Shown: positions 43,271-53,182, numbered from the stretch's first letter. The stretch is 64,000 nt of DNA from Vibrio mytili (GCF_000830505.1 NZ_JXOK01000015.1:1-64000); one strand, 5' to 3'. Made by a program: numbers and translations. Notes: generated from the letters alone by a model not told the origin.

Positions 43271-46051
43271 TTAATAACCTGGAGCACCTGTATCTGGAAG
43301 GATGGAGTCTCCCGCATCTTTTCTTGTTTTATCGAGATCAGACCCCTTCAATCTCTCCTCAGCTCGCTCTTGAGCATTAAGTCGAGTTCCATCAACATTA
43401 AACGCACTACCAGATCCAGTAAGGCGGTCTAAAGTCATACCAGCAGGATCGTCAAAGTGACCATTAACTCTCAGCAAAGCTAACCATTCATCCAGATTTA
43501 CCTGTGTCCAGTCAATCTCAGATAAACGATCCAGTGGAATACCATCGCACTGAGGAGCTTTTGCAGGGCCGAAGTTCATTCCTAACTGAGGTCTTACTTG
43601 CTCCTGAATAATTCGTGATAGTGGAGAGCTAAAACAGCAGTATGCTTCGCGTTTTTCGATACATGCTCCCAGCACTTTTGATTTGCAATATGAACCAACC
43701 TTAGTGCAGCTATTCAATGCTCTTTTTGCATTCAATTCAAACTCTTCTTCTTCACACTTCCAAACTATTTGAATGATCATCATAGCCACAACATAAGCGG
43801 TATACGCGGCCATAATACCACTTAGTACACTCGCTGCCTGTTGTCCTACCATTTGCTCCATCATACCTTCCGATGCGCCAGCTGGTACACCAGCGCTTCC
43901 TGATGCAGATGCATTCCCTAGAGCTTTACTGGTTATTTTGGTGATTTCATCTTTGAGAGCCTGAATTGCCTCTTTTGCCAAGTCAGTGATTGGTTTAGTA
44001 AAGTTGTCAATCGCACCTGTAATGTTCTCAATATATGAAGTGAACGGCTTGGTGATTTCGGTCCAACCACTAATGGCTGGATCACGGATGGCTTGATAAG
44101 CACCTTTAATTGCACTGCCGTTATCCAGTGACATAATGGCACCATCCAGTTTAGGAACTGACATCATAAGAGTCAGATAGTCTCCCATAGATAGGCCGCT
44201 TGGTTTCTCACAACAATCCTGAGCCCCCCCAACAGCTTTTTTACATTCACCTGGATCGCCACCAAAAGCCTTACAAATAACGTTTTCTGTACCTGTTGGG
44301 TTATCGTTACCATCAGTACCAGTACACGCCATATCTTGTGTCATAAACTGAGCAGCATTCAGCAGTGCGGCAGCTCTGGCAAAGTCGGTACTTTGTGTCT
44401 TATTAACGTCTAAGCACTCGTCACCCATGCATTTTATTGGCCCACCACATGTAAAGTTTGTTTCTTTGTCTAAAGTAGGTACATCAACATCCGTCCCGCA
44501 ATCAAAGGTATCTTCTTGCACATAACATGTTCCTGAACTTCCCTGAGCACCTTCCACACACTTAGAACTAACAAAACCGCACTGCGGGTTATCTTCCAGA
44601 ACCTTACATGAATCAAGGTTGCCACCTTGATTATTTGGGCACTGTATTTCTCCTTGTGGGTCAGTCCAACACTCCATTTGCCCCTTGTAGAAGTCATAGT
44701 CAGCTTTTACTCTGACTTTTGTGCATAACTTAGGTATCCCAGGCAAAGGAGGCTCACTCAACATGTCCTCGCAAACTTTAAATCCATTTTTTACTACACA
44801 ACCAGACGCATTTACATCAGATGGTTGCTCAATACAAGAGAATTGACCAGAAGCAAAACCATCTCGGATACCTACAGCTGCATCGAGACAACTCTGCGGG
44901 GTCCATGTGTCTTTGAATACTGCTTTTGAACGATCGTACTTAATTTTTATCCGACCAAAACCTTCACCATTACCAGCAACAGAAACTCTGATTTTAAAAC
45001 TAACCACATCGCCTGGTTTTGTGTTTTTAAAGTGAGACGTCACATCAGTGTTGGGGTTAGTTTGCCAACTTGTACTTAGCTCACATGCACCGGGAGTTTC
45101 TGGGGGGAAGTTACTATTCGGACCTTGCCATACTTTGTTTTCACTGCCAGGAGGACCTACTAATACTTGCATATAGTCATCCCACTTAGCATATTCTAGT
45201 GTCGCTGAAATGATTGCATCAGGATTATCAACTCTAACCTGTGTTGCCTGCTCATAGATTGTACACCAGCCTGACCAGTAGTTATCGCCAACTTTACCGA
45301 TCCAAAGTTCAATACAATCATCCCCACACGGCTTAATGTTAAATGGGCCATCATGGTATTTTATGATTTCAGCGTCATACTCATGCAACACTTCACAATC
45401 GGCACTTTTATCCGTTACCCTTTCACAAGTTCTATAATCTGGTATATGCGTTGCAATTGTATTGTTGTTAATGATTGTTTCAGCAGAACAATCACCAAAA
45501 CCTTCTGATATCACATCAATGTCTTCATAGGTTTTCTTACTAAGGTTCATCAAGGGGTCATTGCTGAAATCAGGCTTTGATTGGTTTGTTGCATCCAAGA
45601 GAACTTTGTAGGCTGCTCCTGATATGGTGGGGCTCCCACTATTAGCATCACTCCATAGAGAGCTTTTTGCATTACCACCAATAGAATCCATACCATTGTT
45701 GTCATTATAGACACCTTCTAGTTCACCTAAGTTCGGGTTTCCATCTGGGAAGTAATAACTTGAAGGGTCACTATTGGAGCTGCTTGTACCCGGAAATAAA
45801 TCATTTACATTTATAGTTCCACCACCATTTTGAAATTGACCATTTTCAAGTGTTGGAAAACTAATATTTCCGTTGTTAACTCCTCCTGGAGCGGACTTGA
45901 ACGAAGACACTAAATCATTTGCTAAAACTTGCGCTTCTCGTCCTGCCTCACTAGCGCTATTGCCGTTAGCATAGGCATGTATCGGCAAGAAAGGGGTTGT
46001 CACTATTAGCAGAGAAGCGACAGCCCTCATCAACCTTGTATAATTTCTCAT
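43271..46051 (-). CDS. traN: F-type mating-pair stabilisation protein TraN
   Basis: Encodes 926 aa with a signal peptide (MRNYTRLMRAVASLLIVTTP ... HAYA). The body is cysteine-rich, with repeats such as CTGTDG, CCEKPSG, CWTDPQG and CYVQEDTFDCG. The C-terminal region SYCKSKVLGACIEKREAYCC is the TraN signature. TraN is an outer-membrane protein of the donor that stabilises mating pairs. It has its own regulon box upstream and its own terminator, separate from the traU operon. Confidence 0.9.
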   Translation of the reverse strand: MRNYTRLMRAVASLLIVTTPFLPIHAYANGNSASEAGREAQVLANDLVSSFKSAPGGVNNGNISFPTLENGQFQNGGGTINVNDLFPGTSSSNSDPSSYYFPDGNPNLGELEGVYNDNNGMDSIGGNAKSSLWSDANSGSPTISGAAYKVLLDATNQSKPDFSNDPLMNLSKKTYEDIDVISEGFGDCSAETIINNNTIATHIPDYRTCERVTDKSADCEVLHEYDAEIIKYHDGPFNIKPCGDDCIELWIGKVGDNYWSGWCTIYEQATQVRVDNPDAIISATLEYAKWDDYMQVLVGPPGSENKVWQGPNSNFPPETPGACELSTSWQTNPNTDVTSHFKNTKPGDVVSFKIRVSVAGNGEGFGRIKIKYDRSKAVFKDTWTPQSCLDAAVGIRDGFASGQFSCIEQPSDVNASGCVVKNGFKVCEDMLSEPPLPGIPKLCTKVRVKADYDFYKGQMECWTDPQGEIQCPNNQGGNLDSCKVLEDNPQCGFVSSKCVEGAQGSSGTCYVQEDTFDCGTDVDVPTLDKETNFTCGGPIKCMGDECLDVNKTQSTDFARAAALLNAAQFMTQDMACTGTDGNDNPTGTENVICKAFGGDPGECKKAVGGAQDCCEKPSGLSMGDYLTLMMSVPKLDGAIMSLDNGSAIKGAYQAIRDPAISGWTEITKPFTSYIENITGAIDNFTKPITDLAKEAIQALKDEITKITSKALGNASASGSAGVPAGASEGMMEQMVGQQAASVLSGIMAAYTAYVVAMMIIQIVWKCEEEEFELNAKRALNSCTKVGSYCKSKVLGACIEKREAYCCFSSPLSRIIQEQVRPQLGMNFGPAKAPQCDGIPLDRLSEIDWTQVNLDEWLALLRVNGHFDDPAGMTLDRLTGSGSAFNVDGTRLNAQERAEERLKGSDLDKTRKDAGDSILPDTGAPGY

Positions 46052-46135
46052 TACTTTATTCCTGTAACCCGTTCTTATTACCCCTCAACATATATCGCCA
46101 TGATAGTCGCCCGACCGAGTTTCTTTAGACTGTGG

Positions 46136-46156
46136 AACTGTCCATTTTGGACAACA
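46136..46156 (-). promoter_or_regulatory. regulon box 4 (traN)
   Basis: AACTGTCCATTTTGGACAAC, a near-perfect palindrome centred 95 bp upstream of the traN start and just after the traU terminator. Confidence 0.65.
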
Positions 46157-46197
46157 CTGGGGTCGTTTACCTACGCTGCTCATGTCCTCCATATAAA

Positions 46198-46221
46198 GAA
46201 AAAGCCCCAAAACGGGGCTAG
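46198..46221 (-). terminator. intrinsic terminator of the traC-traU operon
   Basis: Minus strand AGCCCC-GTTTT-GGGGCT followed by TTTTCTTT, 25 bp past the traU stop. Confidence 0.88.
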
Positions 46222-46246
46222 TTATTAGTGATTTCTTTGTTGAGCT

Positions 46247-47252
46247 TTAGTTATTACAACAATCATTCCAGCGCCATATCGTGTAAATAGGATCTTGACC
46301 TATTGCTGGAATTGTTTTCCCTATCCCCCACGTTAACGTTGACTCTCCGATAACATGTGAAGAATTTGTTTCTGCGACTGGATGCAATAAGGTAAATTTG
46401 TATTGTGTTTTGGGTAATGTTGGGCTTATGACACCATTACACATTGCATCAGAACCCATCGTCTTCCATGACAAACCTCGACGATGCAAAGCTGTTAGAA
46501 CACGGGTTGCAAGTAGACTACTGTCTTTGATCACCCCTTTTCCACCATTTTGGTTTCCACTTAAAGGGTAAATTGACCCCCAACTACCTGCACACCAAAA
46601 CAACTGCTTGAGAGGCTTACCAATACTCGCAGCCGCAGCGTCAGCTGTACATGCTGCCGCTGCTATAGGATTAGCGACAGCAGCAGCTTCGGGATTAGTA
46701 AAAAATGCAAGTTCATCAGAGTTCCAAGTAGGGTCTAACTCGGACAGGTACATAATATCTAAATCAGAGTAACCATCAGCATTGCAGGTCTTCTTCACGA
46801 ACAGTTCCAACATTGTCATAAGAGGAAAGGCGTAAAAGTGATAATGCATAAATGAGCCATCACCACCGTCCATCGTTCCTTCTCCATGATGACCTTGGAA
46901 CGTTCTGTCAAAGGGGAATCTAGTTCCATTAAGCACAGAAGAGCACCCTGGAACTCGTTGAAATTCAACCAAACGAGCAGGTTCCCACATTGACGTAGTT
47001 ACACCTGGTCGTGGTATCCCATTGTTATCTTGGCAAGCACACAAAGCTCCCAACTGCATCAGACGGATAAGAACCACCACCTCCGCTCATTGTTGCCCCT
47101 GCCACTCGAATCGGAAATATGCATGACCAACAGATATCAGTAAAAAGTTTAGGGCCAATGACTTCTGCATTCTGGCATCCTGGATCAGCTTTAGCAGTCC
47201 CCGCCAAGGCAAATAGGGCCACTAATAAAATTGAATTCAATATTTTATTCAC
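46247..47252 (-). pseudogene. traU: F-type conjugation protein TraU, frameshifted in this sequence
   Basis: A GTG start at 47252 overlaps the stop of the EAL gene (GTGA). MNKILNSILLVALFALAGTA is a signal peptide; DICWSCIFPIRVAGATMSGG follows. At AAA 47043-47045 (TTT on the coding strand) an extra base throws the frame. Removing one T gives SDAVGSLCACQDNNGIPRPG and the long second piece (MWEPARLVEFQRVPGCSSVL, LFWCAGSWGSIYPLSGNQNG). The repaired length, 334 aa, matches TraU, which is needed for DNA transfer. Either a sequence error in a homopolymer or a transfer-defective element. Confidence 0.85.
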
Positions 47253-47953
47253 GACATAACTCCAACTCTAACTGGCTCAGATACTTGTGCTTGTTTTATT
47301 AATGAGTTCACTTCAAGGTCGAACGTGACGGGTTTGCCATGCAAAAAACCTTGCTGCCACTCTAATCCAAGAAGTTTTGCCACTTCTGATTGAGCTACAC
47401 TTTCAACTCGTTCTGCAATCGGTGTTATGTTGTTAAGACGACAATACTGAACCGCCGCGTTACCTGCCAAACCCTTCAATTGTCCTATTTCAACTTTGCA
47501 AAATTGCCAAGAGTAAGATGTTAGGCGACTAACTGATGAGTGATCTTCTCCAAAGTCATCCATAGCTAAAGCAACATTGAACTGACTAAGTAAGGACCAT
47601 GCGTTATCCAACTGTTCTGGTGTTACCTTTTCCGTGATTTCTATAACTACTTGGAATGGGGCTTTATCTGTAAGCTCTTTCAACAATTTGAACCACTTCA
47701 TTCGCATGTCTGAAAAGCTCAATGTCTGTGGCGATACGTTAATAAAAATACTGGGGTAAAGCCTTTCGATAACAGGGACAAGGGGAATCAGAGATTTCAT
47801 TATCTCTAAATCCACCATACCCCAATTAATCGGTGTTTTGTGGTCTGCTGGACCATAGACTTGACCTTGATGGTGCCATCTAGAAAGTACTTCTGCTCCA
47901 ACAGTATTGCTACCATTTGAGGTAATCGTCTGAAATGCAGGGATCAGGTTCAT
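47249..47953 (-). CDS. EAL-domain protein, putative c-di-GMP phosphodiesterase
   Basis: Encodes 234 aa covering one EAL domain and nothing else. Signature positions are recognisable: GAEVLSRWHHQG (EVL for EAL), FINVSPQTLSF, VVIEITEKV, LAMDDFGEDHSS, FCKVEIGQL, IAERVES and WQQGFLHGKPV. Most metal- and substrate-binding residues are kept; the K-x-D pair reads KVE. Its start overlaps the trbC-traW stop (ATGA) and its stop overlaps the traU start (GTGA), so it is translationally coupled in the transfer operon. It may hydrolyse or sense c-di-GMP during mating. Whether it is catalytic is untested. Confidence 0.82.
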   Translation of the reverse strand: MNLIPAFQTITSNGSNTVGAEVLSRWHHQGQVYGPADHKTPINWGMVDLEIMKSLIPLVPVIERLYPSIFINVSPQTLSFSDMRMKWFKLLKELTDKAPFQVVIEITEKVTPEQLDNAWSLLSQFNVALAMDDFGEDHSSVSRLTSYSWQFCKVEIGQLKGLAGNAAVQYCRLNNITPIAERVESVAQSEVAKLLGLEWQQGFLHGKPVTFDLEVNSLIKQAQVSEPVRVGVMS

Positions 47954-49218
47954 TCCACAGCCTCCTTAACATCAAATTCCCTTACCAAAAAGTTATTCCC
48001 TTGAGCTGTAATTACTGTTGGCGTGTACTCGACTTGGAAGCGATTAACTACATCCGGCGTAAGCAGATAAACAGGAGCGTCAACTGTGTCCGTAACATGT
48101 TTATATGAATCCCAACCACTATCGCGCTCAAACTGAGTAGCAATATATGTGACTCTTTGAACCCCACGTTCTTGCTGCACTTTAGGGACAAGTTCAGTCA
48201 ACAGTTCCATTTGCTTTTTATCTAAAGGGTCGAAAATGATAACGGCCTGAGTAAACTGACGAGTTCCCGGCTTACACTCTTCGCCGTGAGCGCAAAGTGG
48301 ATTTATAACCTCACCTTTACGAGCAAACACAACTCCCTCAGCGGTACTTATGTCCTTCGATAGGTATATGCTTGGGTCAAGCAATCGCTCTCTATATCGT
48401 GGTGCCCGTGGTCTTTCGTTGAACTGCTGGTTATGCCAAAACCGCTTTACTGCCTGATCTTTCTTTTCTTCCCAGTCAATACCCGCTAGTTGAGCTTTAG
48501 CTCTCTCGATAAAGTCTTGCTCCGCAATTTCAACTGCTGGACCTCGAACTCCGAAGTCGCCAGACTCACCAGCATCCACCTCTTTTCTTATCCACTCCAG
48601 CGTCGATAAACCTGTAACTTTTGCGAGTTCTTTGGGATCGTGTCCAGGCTTAGTTTCTTCTTCAAGCACGACTATTGTTGGTACTGACGTGACATTATGT
48701 TTTTGGAACAAAACAGAGTTGATAACGACATTAGGCACTGGGTCCATTTGCTCTGCTAATTTTTGAACAGCTTTGATGCCATCACCAATGCTCATACCAT
48801 CCGGAATTCCACGGAAAACCACTACCACATCATCTTCACCTGATGCCGTATCAAGGACGTCTTTCAGCCCTTCTTTTCCCAATGAGTAAGATGCAAAAAT
48901 AAGAGTGGAGTGCCCTGTGTAGACACTTTTTTCGGCCTGTCTTTCTGCCATTGCTTTCAGCGTGGGGTCAGATTCTTGTAATTGCTGAAAAAACTGACGT
49001 GCTTCTACCTGAGATTGATCTAGATTTTTATTCTTCGCCCAAACAGGAAGCTCTTCCATTTGGCGAGCCTTCTCTGCCAACTCTCTTCCTTGCTCGATGA
49101 TAGCCATATCCTCGCTAGTTAGAGGACTGTTACTAGCAAAAACAGAACTTGAAATGAGGGCCGCAACTAATACAGACAATTTAGAAAAGCGGATATGCGC
49201 GGCCAATGATTTGCTCAT
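47950..49218 (-). CDS. traW: TrbC-TraW fusion, F-type pilus assembly protein
   Basis: Encodes 422 aa with a signal peptide (SVLVAALISSSVFA). Residues about 95-210 form a TrbC-type thioredoxin-like domain (STLIFASYSLGKEGLKDVLD, VVVVFRGIPDGMSIGDGIKA, SVPTIVVLEEE). Residues about 260-420 are TraW-like (SIYLSKDISTAEGVVFARKG, VINPLC, AVIIFDPLDKKQMEL, YTPTVITAQG). In F these are separate genes; the fusion is typical of the SXT/IncA/C group. The product is periplasmic and acts in pilus assembly. The start overlaps trhF by 38 bp. Confidence 0.86.
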   Translation of the reverse strand: MSKSLAAHIRFSKLSVLVAALISSSVFASNSPLTSEDMAIIEQGRELAEKARQMEELPVWAKNKNLDQSQVEARQFFQQLQESDPTLKAMAERQAEKSVYTGHSTLIFASYSLGKEGLKDVLDTASGEDDVVVVFRGIPDGMSIGDGIKAVQKLAEQMDPVPNVVINSVLFQKHNVTSVPTIVVLEEETKPGHDPKELAKVTGLSTLEWIRKEVDAGESGDFGVRGPAVEIAEQDFIERAKAQLAGIDWEEKKDQAVKRFWHNQQFNERPRAPRYRERLLDPSIYLSKDISTAEGVVFARKGEVINPLCAHGEECKPGTRQFTQAVIIFDPLDKKQMELLTELVPKVQQERGVQRVTYIATQFERDSGWDSYKHVTDTVDAPVYLLTPDVVNRFQVEYTPTVITAQGNNFLVREFDVKEAVE

Positions 49219-49696
49219 CTTTTACATCTCCCCAATAGCGTGAATCAAAACTCGATATACTTTCCCCGAGAAACCAATAATGTTTCTCTGGAAGAACACC
49301 TTTCCCAAAGAAATGACTAGCAGGAACATTCAACTTATTAGCCAGTTGTAACCCTACTTGTTTAACCTCTCCGTTCACTACAACTTCCCAGTTTTTATTG
49401 ACTTCAACAGTATCGCCTGGCATCCCGGAAAGGACTTTTAACATCCTTGTTCCATCATCATAAAGTGGCTCCATACCCTTTGCTGAAAAGGCGTAAATAG
49501 CATCTCTATGGAGTTCTTTATCTTTTAGGTCGATAAGGTAGACAGAATGATTAGGTAAACATCGCTCTAATTGAGGGTCATAACCGATTCGGTAACGTCC
49601 CGCAAAGGACGTCCCAGCAACCCAAAGAAGAGCAAGTACAATTGCAGCCTTTAAAGCAAATCGCTTCCAAGATTCTTTTCTAACAATGAGCTTCAT
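49181..49696 (-). CDS. trhF: TrhF/TraF-type signal peptidase (S26 family)
   Basis: Encodes 171 aa with one N-terminal membrane helix (AAIVLALLWVAGTSFAG). The S26 pattern is visible: MLKVLSGMPGDTVEVNKNWE with the general-base Lys, and YWFLGESISSFDSRYWG near the end. At the nucleophile position the sequence reads LERCLPNHSVYLIDL, with Cys where a Ser would be expected. These peptidases process pilin or other transfer proteins. The start overlaps the trbI-like stop (ATGA). Confidence 0.82.
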   Translation of the reverse strand: MKLIVRKESWKRFALKAAIVLALLWVAGTSFAGRYRIGYDPQLERCLPNHSVYLIDLKDKELHRDAIYAFSAKGMEPLYDDGTRMLKVLSGMPGDTVEVNKNWEVVVNGEVKQVGLQLANKLNVPASHFFGKGVLPEKHYWFLGESISSFDSRYWGDVKDEQIIGRAYPLF

Positions 49697-50016
49697 TCCA
49701 GTATTACCTCCGAAGGTAAATAAATATCCTCAGGGGCACCTAAAGTAGCGGCACCATCAATAATCAAGTACCCCGCTTCTTTGAGTTTGAAGATTGCGTT
49801 GTTTGTTTTAAGCATCAATTGTTCGATCTCAGCCTCATCAGCTCCGGATGGGTATGAGCTCGCAATTTTCGTGAAATCCACAACAACTACTGGAGGCGTT
49901 AACGCTAATCGGTCATGAAGTGCTGCGGTTTCTTTGACCATGAAGTAATAAGAACCACCAAATCCACCAGCTGCACCTAACAACGCCGCAATTAAAATTG
50001 ATTTAAAGTTCATCAT
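49693..50016 (-). CDS. trbI: TrbI-like F-type conjugation protein
   Basis: A 107-aa inner-membrane protein with one N-terminal helix (ILIAALLGAAGGFGGSYYF) and a periplasmic part, PPVVVVDFTKIASSYPSGAD ... AGYLIIDGAATLGAP. Position between traC and the signal peptidase and overall form fit TrbI, which influences pilus retraction in F. Assignment is mainly by position. Confidence 0.62.
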   Translation of the reverse strand: MMNFKSILIAALLGAAGGFGGSYYFMVKETAALHDRLALTPPVVVVDFTKIASSYPSGADEAEIEQLMLKTNNAIFKLKEAGYLIIDGAATLGAPEDIYLPSEVILE

Positions 50017-50030
50017 CCTTTCCTTTTTAG

Positions 50031-52481
50031 TTATGCGGCCATGCCACGTTGATGCATTACTTGACGTATTGCGTCAGTGATATTTAAGCCCTGATCTACA
50101 TACTTATTGATATCTCGGATGTCATCCGGGTCTGTTGAATAAAGTAGTTTTTGGAAATCACCTACAACCAAACGGCCAACACCAATGCCAGCTTTTGATT
50201 TAATGAAGATTTCTGAATAAGCACCTAGAATGGTGTGAACAGTTTTTAGGGTATGGAAACCACCTTCGGAAAGAGACAGACGGCCACTTCGTTTTACGGA
50301 TTCTACTGACTCTTCTGTCTGACCAAGTAGGTACATGGAAGCTGAGTTCTCAGCAATAGCGCGACCCACAGGGTTTTCATACAGGTCGTTGATCGACTGA
50401 GTACAAATACCAATACTTCCACCGTACTTCCTTGCCTTACGGTATTGGTGTTCCATAAATGTACTAACTTCACCCTCTTTAAGCAGATCCCATGCTTCAT
50501 CAATGATGACGACTTTTTTACGGTTACGTTCACCGAGGAACATTTCCTGCTGAATCTGGTAAATCATTTGCAGCAAAACAACCTGACGTAAATGCTTGCG
50601 GCCTTGTAGCTCATCAAGCTCCAGGACTGTAAAACGGTTTTGGAAGTTAACGTTATTCGAACCAGAGAAGTAGCTACCGTAACTACCCTTTGATGTGAAT
50701 GCATATAGCTGTTGACCGATGTCTTTAATTCGTTGCTCATCAGACTCACAACACTTATCAGCGATGTGGTCTACAGTCATATCACGGCCAATAACTTCCC
50801 AGAGCTCGTTCATAATTTGCTTTAAACCTGCGAGTTGGTATTCATCCAACAAGCCTTTCTCGGATGCCATAGCTTTGACGATAGAGACAACACCATCCTC
50901 TTCTTCTTTCCAGTTCGTGATCAGTTCAAATGGGTTCAAACAAATGTTGGAGCCTTCGGCGAAATGCACAAAGTCCCCTTTCAGCAGTTCACACAGGTCT
51001 TTGTATGACTTACCTGCGTCTATAACCCAAACTTGAGCCCCCTCAGACAAGTAACTGAATATCAATTCGTTGGTAAGGAAACTTTTACCCGATCCAGATT
51101 CCGCTGCGACCACTAAGTTTTTGTTCGTGTCGCTATCATGCAAAGACAAGCTCATTAGCTGTCCGTTACGAGAAATCAATGCAGAGTGGAAAGTGCCAGT
51201 CCCTTTCCACTCGCCAAATACCGGTAATAGAACTGATGCCTGTTCAGTGGTCATGGTTTTATAACGAAACAGATCTTTTACGGCTTTTCGGTCGGTACAG
51301 AATGGCAAGCAATTGATAAACATTGGTAACGAGATAAATTTGTCTTCCATCATCTCGAAGCGGTTCTCGCGCCAGATGTTACGCGCCGCTGTTGCTGCTG
51401 CTTGAGCGCGTTCAGCTGTAGGAGCAAAAAGCACCAATGAGTAACTTACACGGACAGGTTTTGAGCCTTCTTTTAATGACTCATACAAAACATCAAAGTC
51501 ATGCTTTTTGTCAGCAAGTACTGGAACAAATTTCAGCATAGGCCCGTATGCTTGGTTTACTGTAAACTGACGTTTTCTTTCAAGTGCATTCTTGGTGTTT
51601 TCAACCTCTGGGAAAAACAGGTTTGTCACGACCATGTAGTTTTCACGAATAGCTGAGTTGCCCCCACTGAGATCCCCAACAAAGGTGATTGCATCACCGA
51701 AATAGAAAGAGTCGGGCATTTTCTTCGCAGACATAACCTTAACGTGATAATCGCCTAAACGTAGACCGCTCTTATCAACTTCCAAATCTGTGCCGTAATC
51801 AAAAATTTGCTCACAAATGGGCTTGTCTGTTTCCCAATCGCAACCATCTGTTCGCCATGATGCCTCAGGCCCCCAATTGAGCATGGTATTCATTGTTCTG
51901 ATGTAACCGACAGCAGTTAAGGGGACAGGGTGAACACCAATCGTTCTTAGTGAAGACTCAACTTTAGTCCGTAGGTTTGCCAGAGAGTCTAGTTCTTCCT
52001 GAGACGGTTCATTGGCATGTTTGATGGGCACTTTTACGGTGACGAACAGTTTTAGGTCGTGGATTAGACCAAGATCAAATGTTCCTTTCTTACATTTGGC
52101 AACCATTCTCTCGGTCGTATGTTTTTGAAGAAACTCCATTCGCTGCTCGATTGAAGAGGTCAACAGATCATCTCTGTAACCATCACGTAACCCCATCATT
52201 CGATACATTTCATGGTTTAAGTCAGGAGATCGAAACAAGATAAACTGCATGGTGGTTTTGGCCGGGTACTCCTGGTTCATAAAACCATTAACACGCTCTT
52301 GAATCTTTTCGTCAGCCCCGCATAGAGGATGGCAGTAGAAACCAAAGCCAATGCTTTTATCATCCATCAAGAAGGTGTAATCATCTTCTGAGTACGCAAG
52401 CACGGGGACAATCCCAGCAGCTCTTAAATGCTCTGGGATAAGCTTTTCTTGGAGCTTTTTTCTTATCGTAATAATGTTCAT
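50031..52481 (-). CDS. traC: TraC, VirB4-family conjugation ATPase
   Basis: Encodes 816 aa. Walker A is VAAESGSGKSFLTNELIFSY near residue 460. Walker B is KVVIIDEAWDLL followed by GGSIGICTQSINDL. The N-terminal half is the TraC-type domain (AYSEDDYTFLMDDKSIGFGF). It powers pilus assembly at the inner membrane. The start overlaps the dsbC-like stop (ATGA). No frame lesion seen. Confidence 0.93.
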   Translation of the reverse strand: MNIITIRKKLQEKLIPEHLRAAGIVPVLAYSEDDYTFLMDDKSIGFGFYCHPLCGADEKIQERVNGFMNQEYPAKTTMQFILFRSPDLNHEMYRMMGLRDGYRDDLLTSSIEQRMEFLQKHTTERMVAKCKKGTFDLGLIHDLKLFVTVKVPIKHANEPSQEELDSLANLRTKVESSLRTIGVHPVPLTAVGYIRTMNTMLNWGPEASWRTDGCDWETDKPICEQIFDYGTDLEVDKSGLRLGDYHVKVMSAKKMPDSFYFGDAITFVGDLSGGNSAIRENYMVVTNLFFPEVENTKNALERKRQFTVNQAYGPMLKFVPVLADKKHDFDVLYESLKEGSKPVRVSYSLVLFAPTAERAQAAATAARNIWRENRFEMMEDKFISLPMFINCLPFCTDRKAVKDLFRYKTMTTEQASVLLPVFGEWKGTGTFHSALISRNGQLMSLSLHDSDTNKNLVVAAESGSGKSFLTNELIFSYLSEGAQVWVIDAGKSYKDLCELLKGDFVHFAEGSNICLNPFELITNWKEEEDGVVSIVKAMASEKGLLDEYQLAGLKQIMNELWEVIGRDMTVDHIADKCCESDEQRIKDIGQQLYAFTSKGSYGSYFSGSNNVNFQNRFTVLELDELQGRKHLRQVVLLQMIYQIQQEMFLGERNRKKVVIIDEAWDLLKEGEVSTFMEHQYRKARKYGGSIGICTQSINDLYENPVGRAIAENSASMYLLGQTEESVESVKRSGRLSLSEGGFHTLKTVHTILGAYSEIFIKSKAGIGVGRLVVGDFQKLLYSTDPDDIRDINKYVDQGLNITDAIRQVMHQRGMAA

Positions 52482-53182
52482 TTATCGCTCTCCAGCCATG
52501 TTTTCAGGTCCATATTCTGTGGTCGGCCAGCGTTGACTCGCCCATCAGGTGCAATCAAATAAGGAACACCTCGAATATTTAGTAACTGTGCGGTAAGCAG
52601 AGTGAGATCATGACGTTTACTGCTGCATGATGTTGGGTAGGAACCAAGCTTTCTTTGGCTAAGCGCTTCAAACGCTTTATCTTGGTCAGTTATGCAAGAC
52701 AGAGCGCGAGCTAAACGGTTTGACTTATCACCAAGAATAGGTATCACGACAAACTTAAACGTGTATTCATCTTTAAGAGCTTTCGCCTCTTCCATTAGCT
52801 GGTGGCAGGCACCACACTGAGGGTCAACAAAGACCACTACTTCTTTTGGGCCAGTCCCAAGCTTTGCCACATTCATCGCATCTATATCGACATTCATGTC
52901 ACGTAGCCTAAATCGGTCAGCGACATCGCGCATTTCTGTCAACGTACTGAGAGGCTTCTTTTGCCAGAGATCGTAGATTTGTCCTGAAATAACAAAGCGT
53001 CCATTCTCTGACAAAAACACGATTTGACCGTCACTTTCTACTGCATTGATGCCATAAATTGGCAACTCAACCATTCCAGTAATCTTTGCCTCTGCTTTCT
53101 GCACATCAGCAGCAGTAAAATCTTTCGCTGTTGCTACAGTACTAAGCAGCATGAGCACTGGTGCTATTGCTTGTTTCAACAT
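52478..53182 (-). CDS. dsbC: DsbC/TrbB-like periplasmic thiol-disulfide isomerase
   Basis: Encodes 234 aa with a signal peptide (MLKQAIAPVLMLLSTVATAK). An N-terminal dimerisation-like region precedes a thioredoxin fold with active site VFVDPQCGACHQLMEE (CGAC) and cis-proline loop IRGVPYLIAPDG. It probably folds the cysteine-rich TraN and TraU. It is the first gene of the traC-traU operon, 87 bp downstream of a regulon box centre. Confidence 0.9.
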   Translation of the reverse strand: MLKQAIAPVLMLLSTVATAKDFTAADVQKAEAKITGMVELPIYGINAVESDGQIVFLSENGRFVISGQIYDLWQKKPLSTLTEMRDVADRFRLRDMNVDIDAMNVAKLGTGPKEVVVFVDPQCGACHQLMEEAKALKDEYTFKFVVIPILGDKSNRLARALSCITDQDKAFEALSQRKLGSYPTSCSSKRHDLTLLTAQLLNIRGVPYLIAPDGRVNAGRPQNMDLKTWLESDK

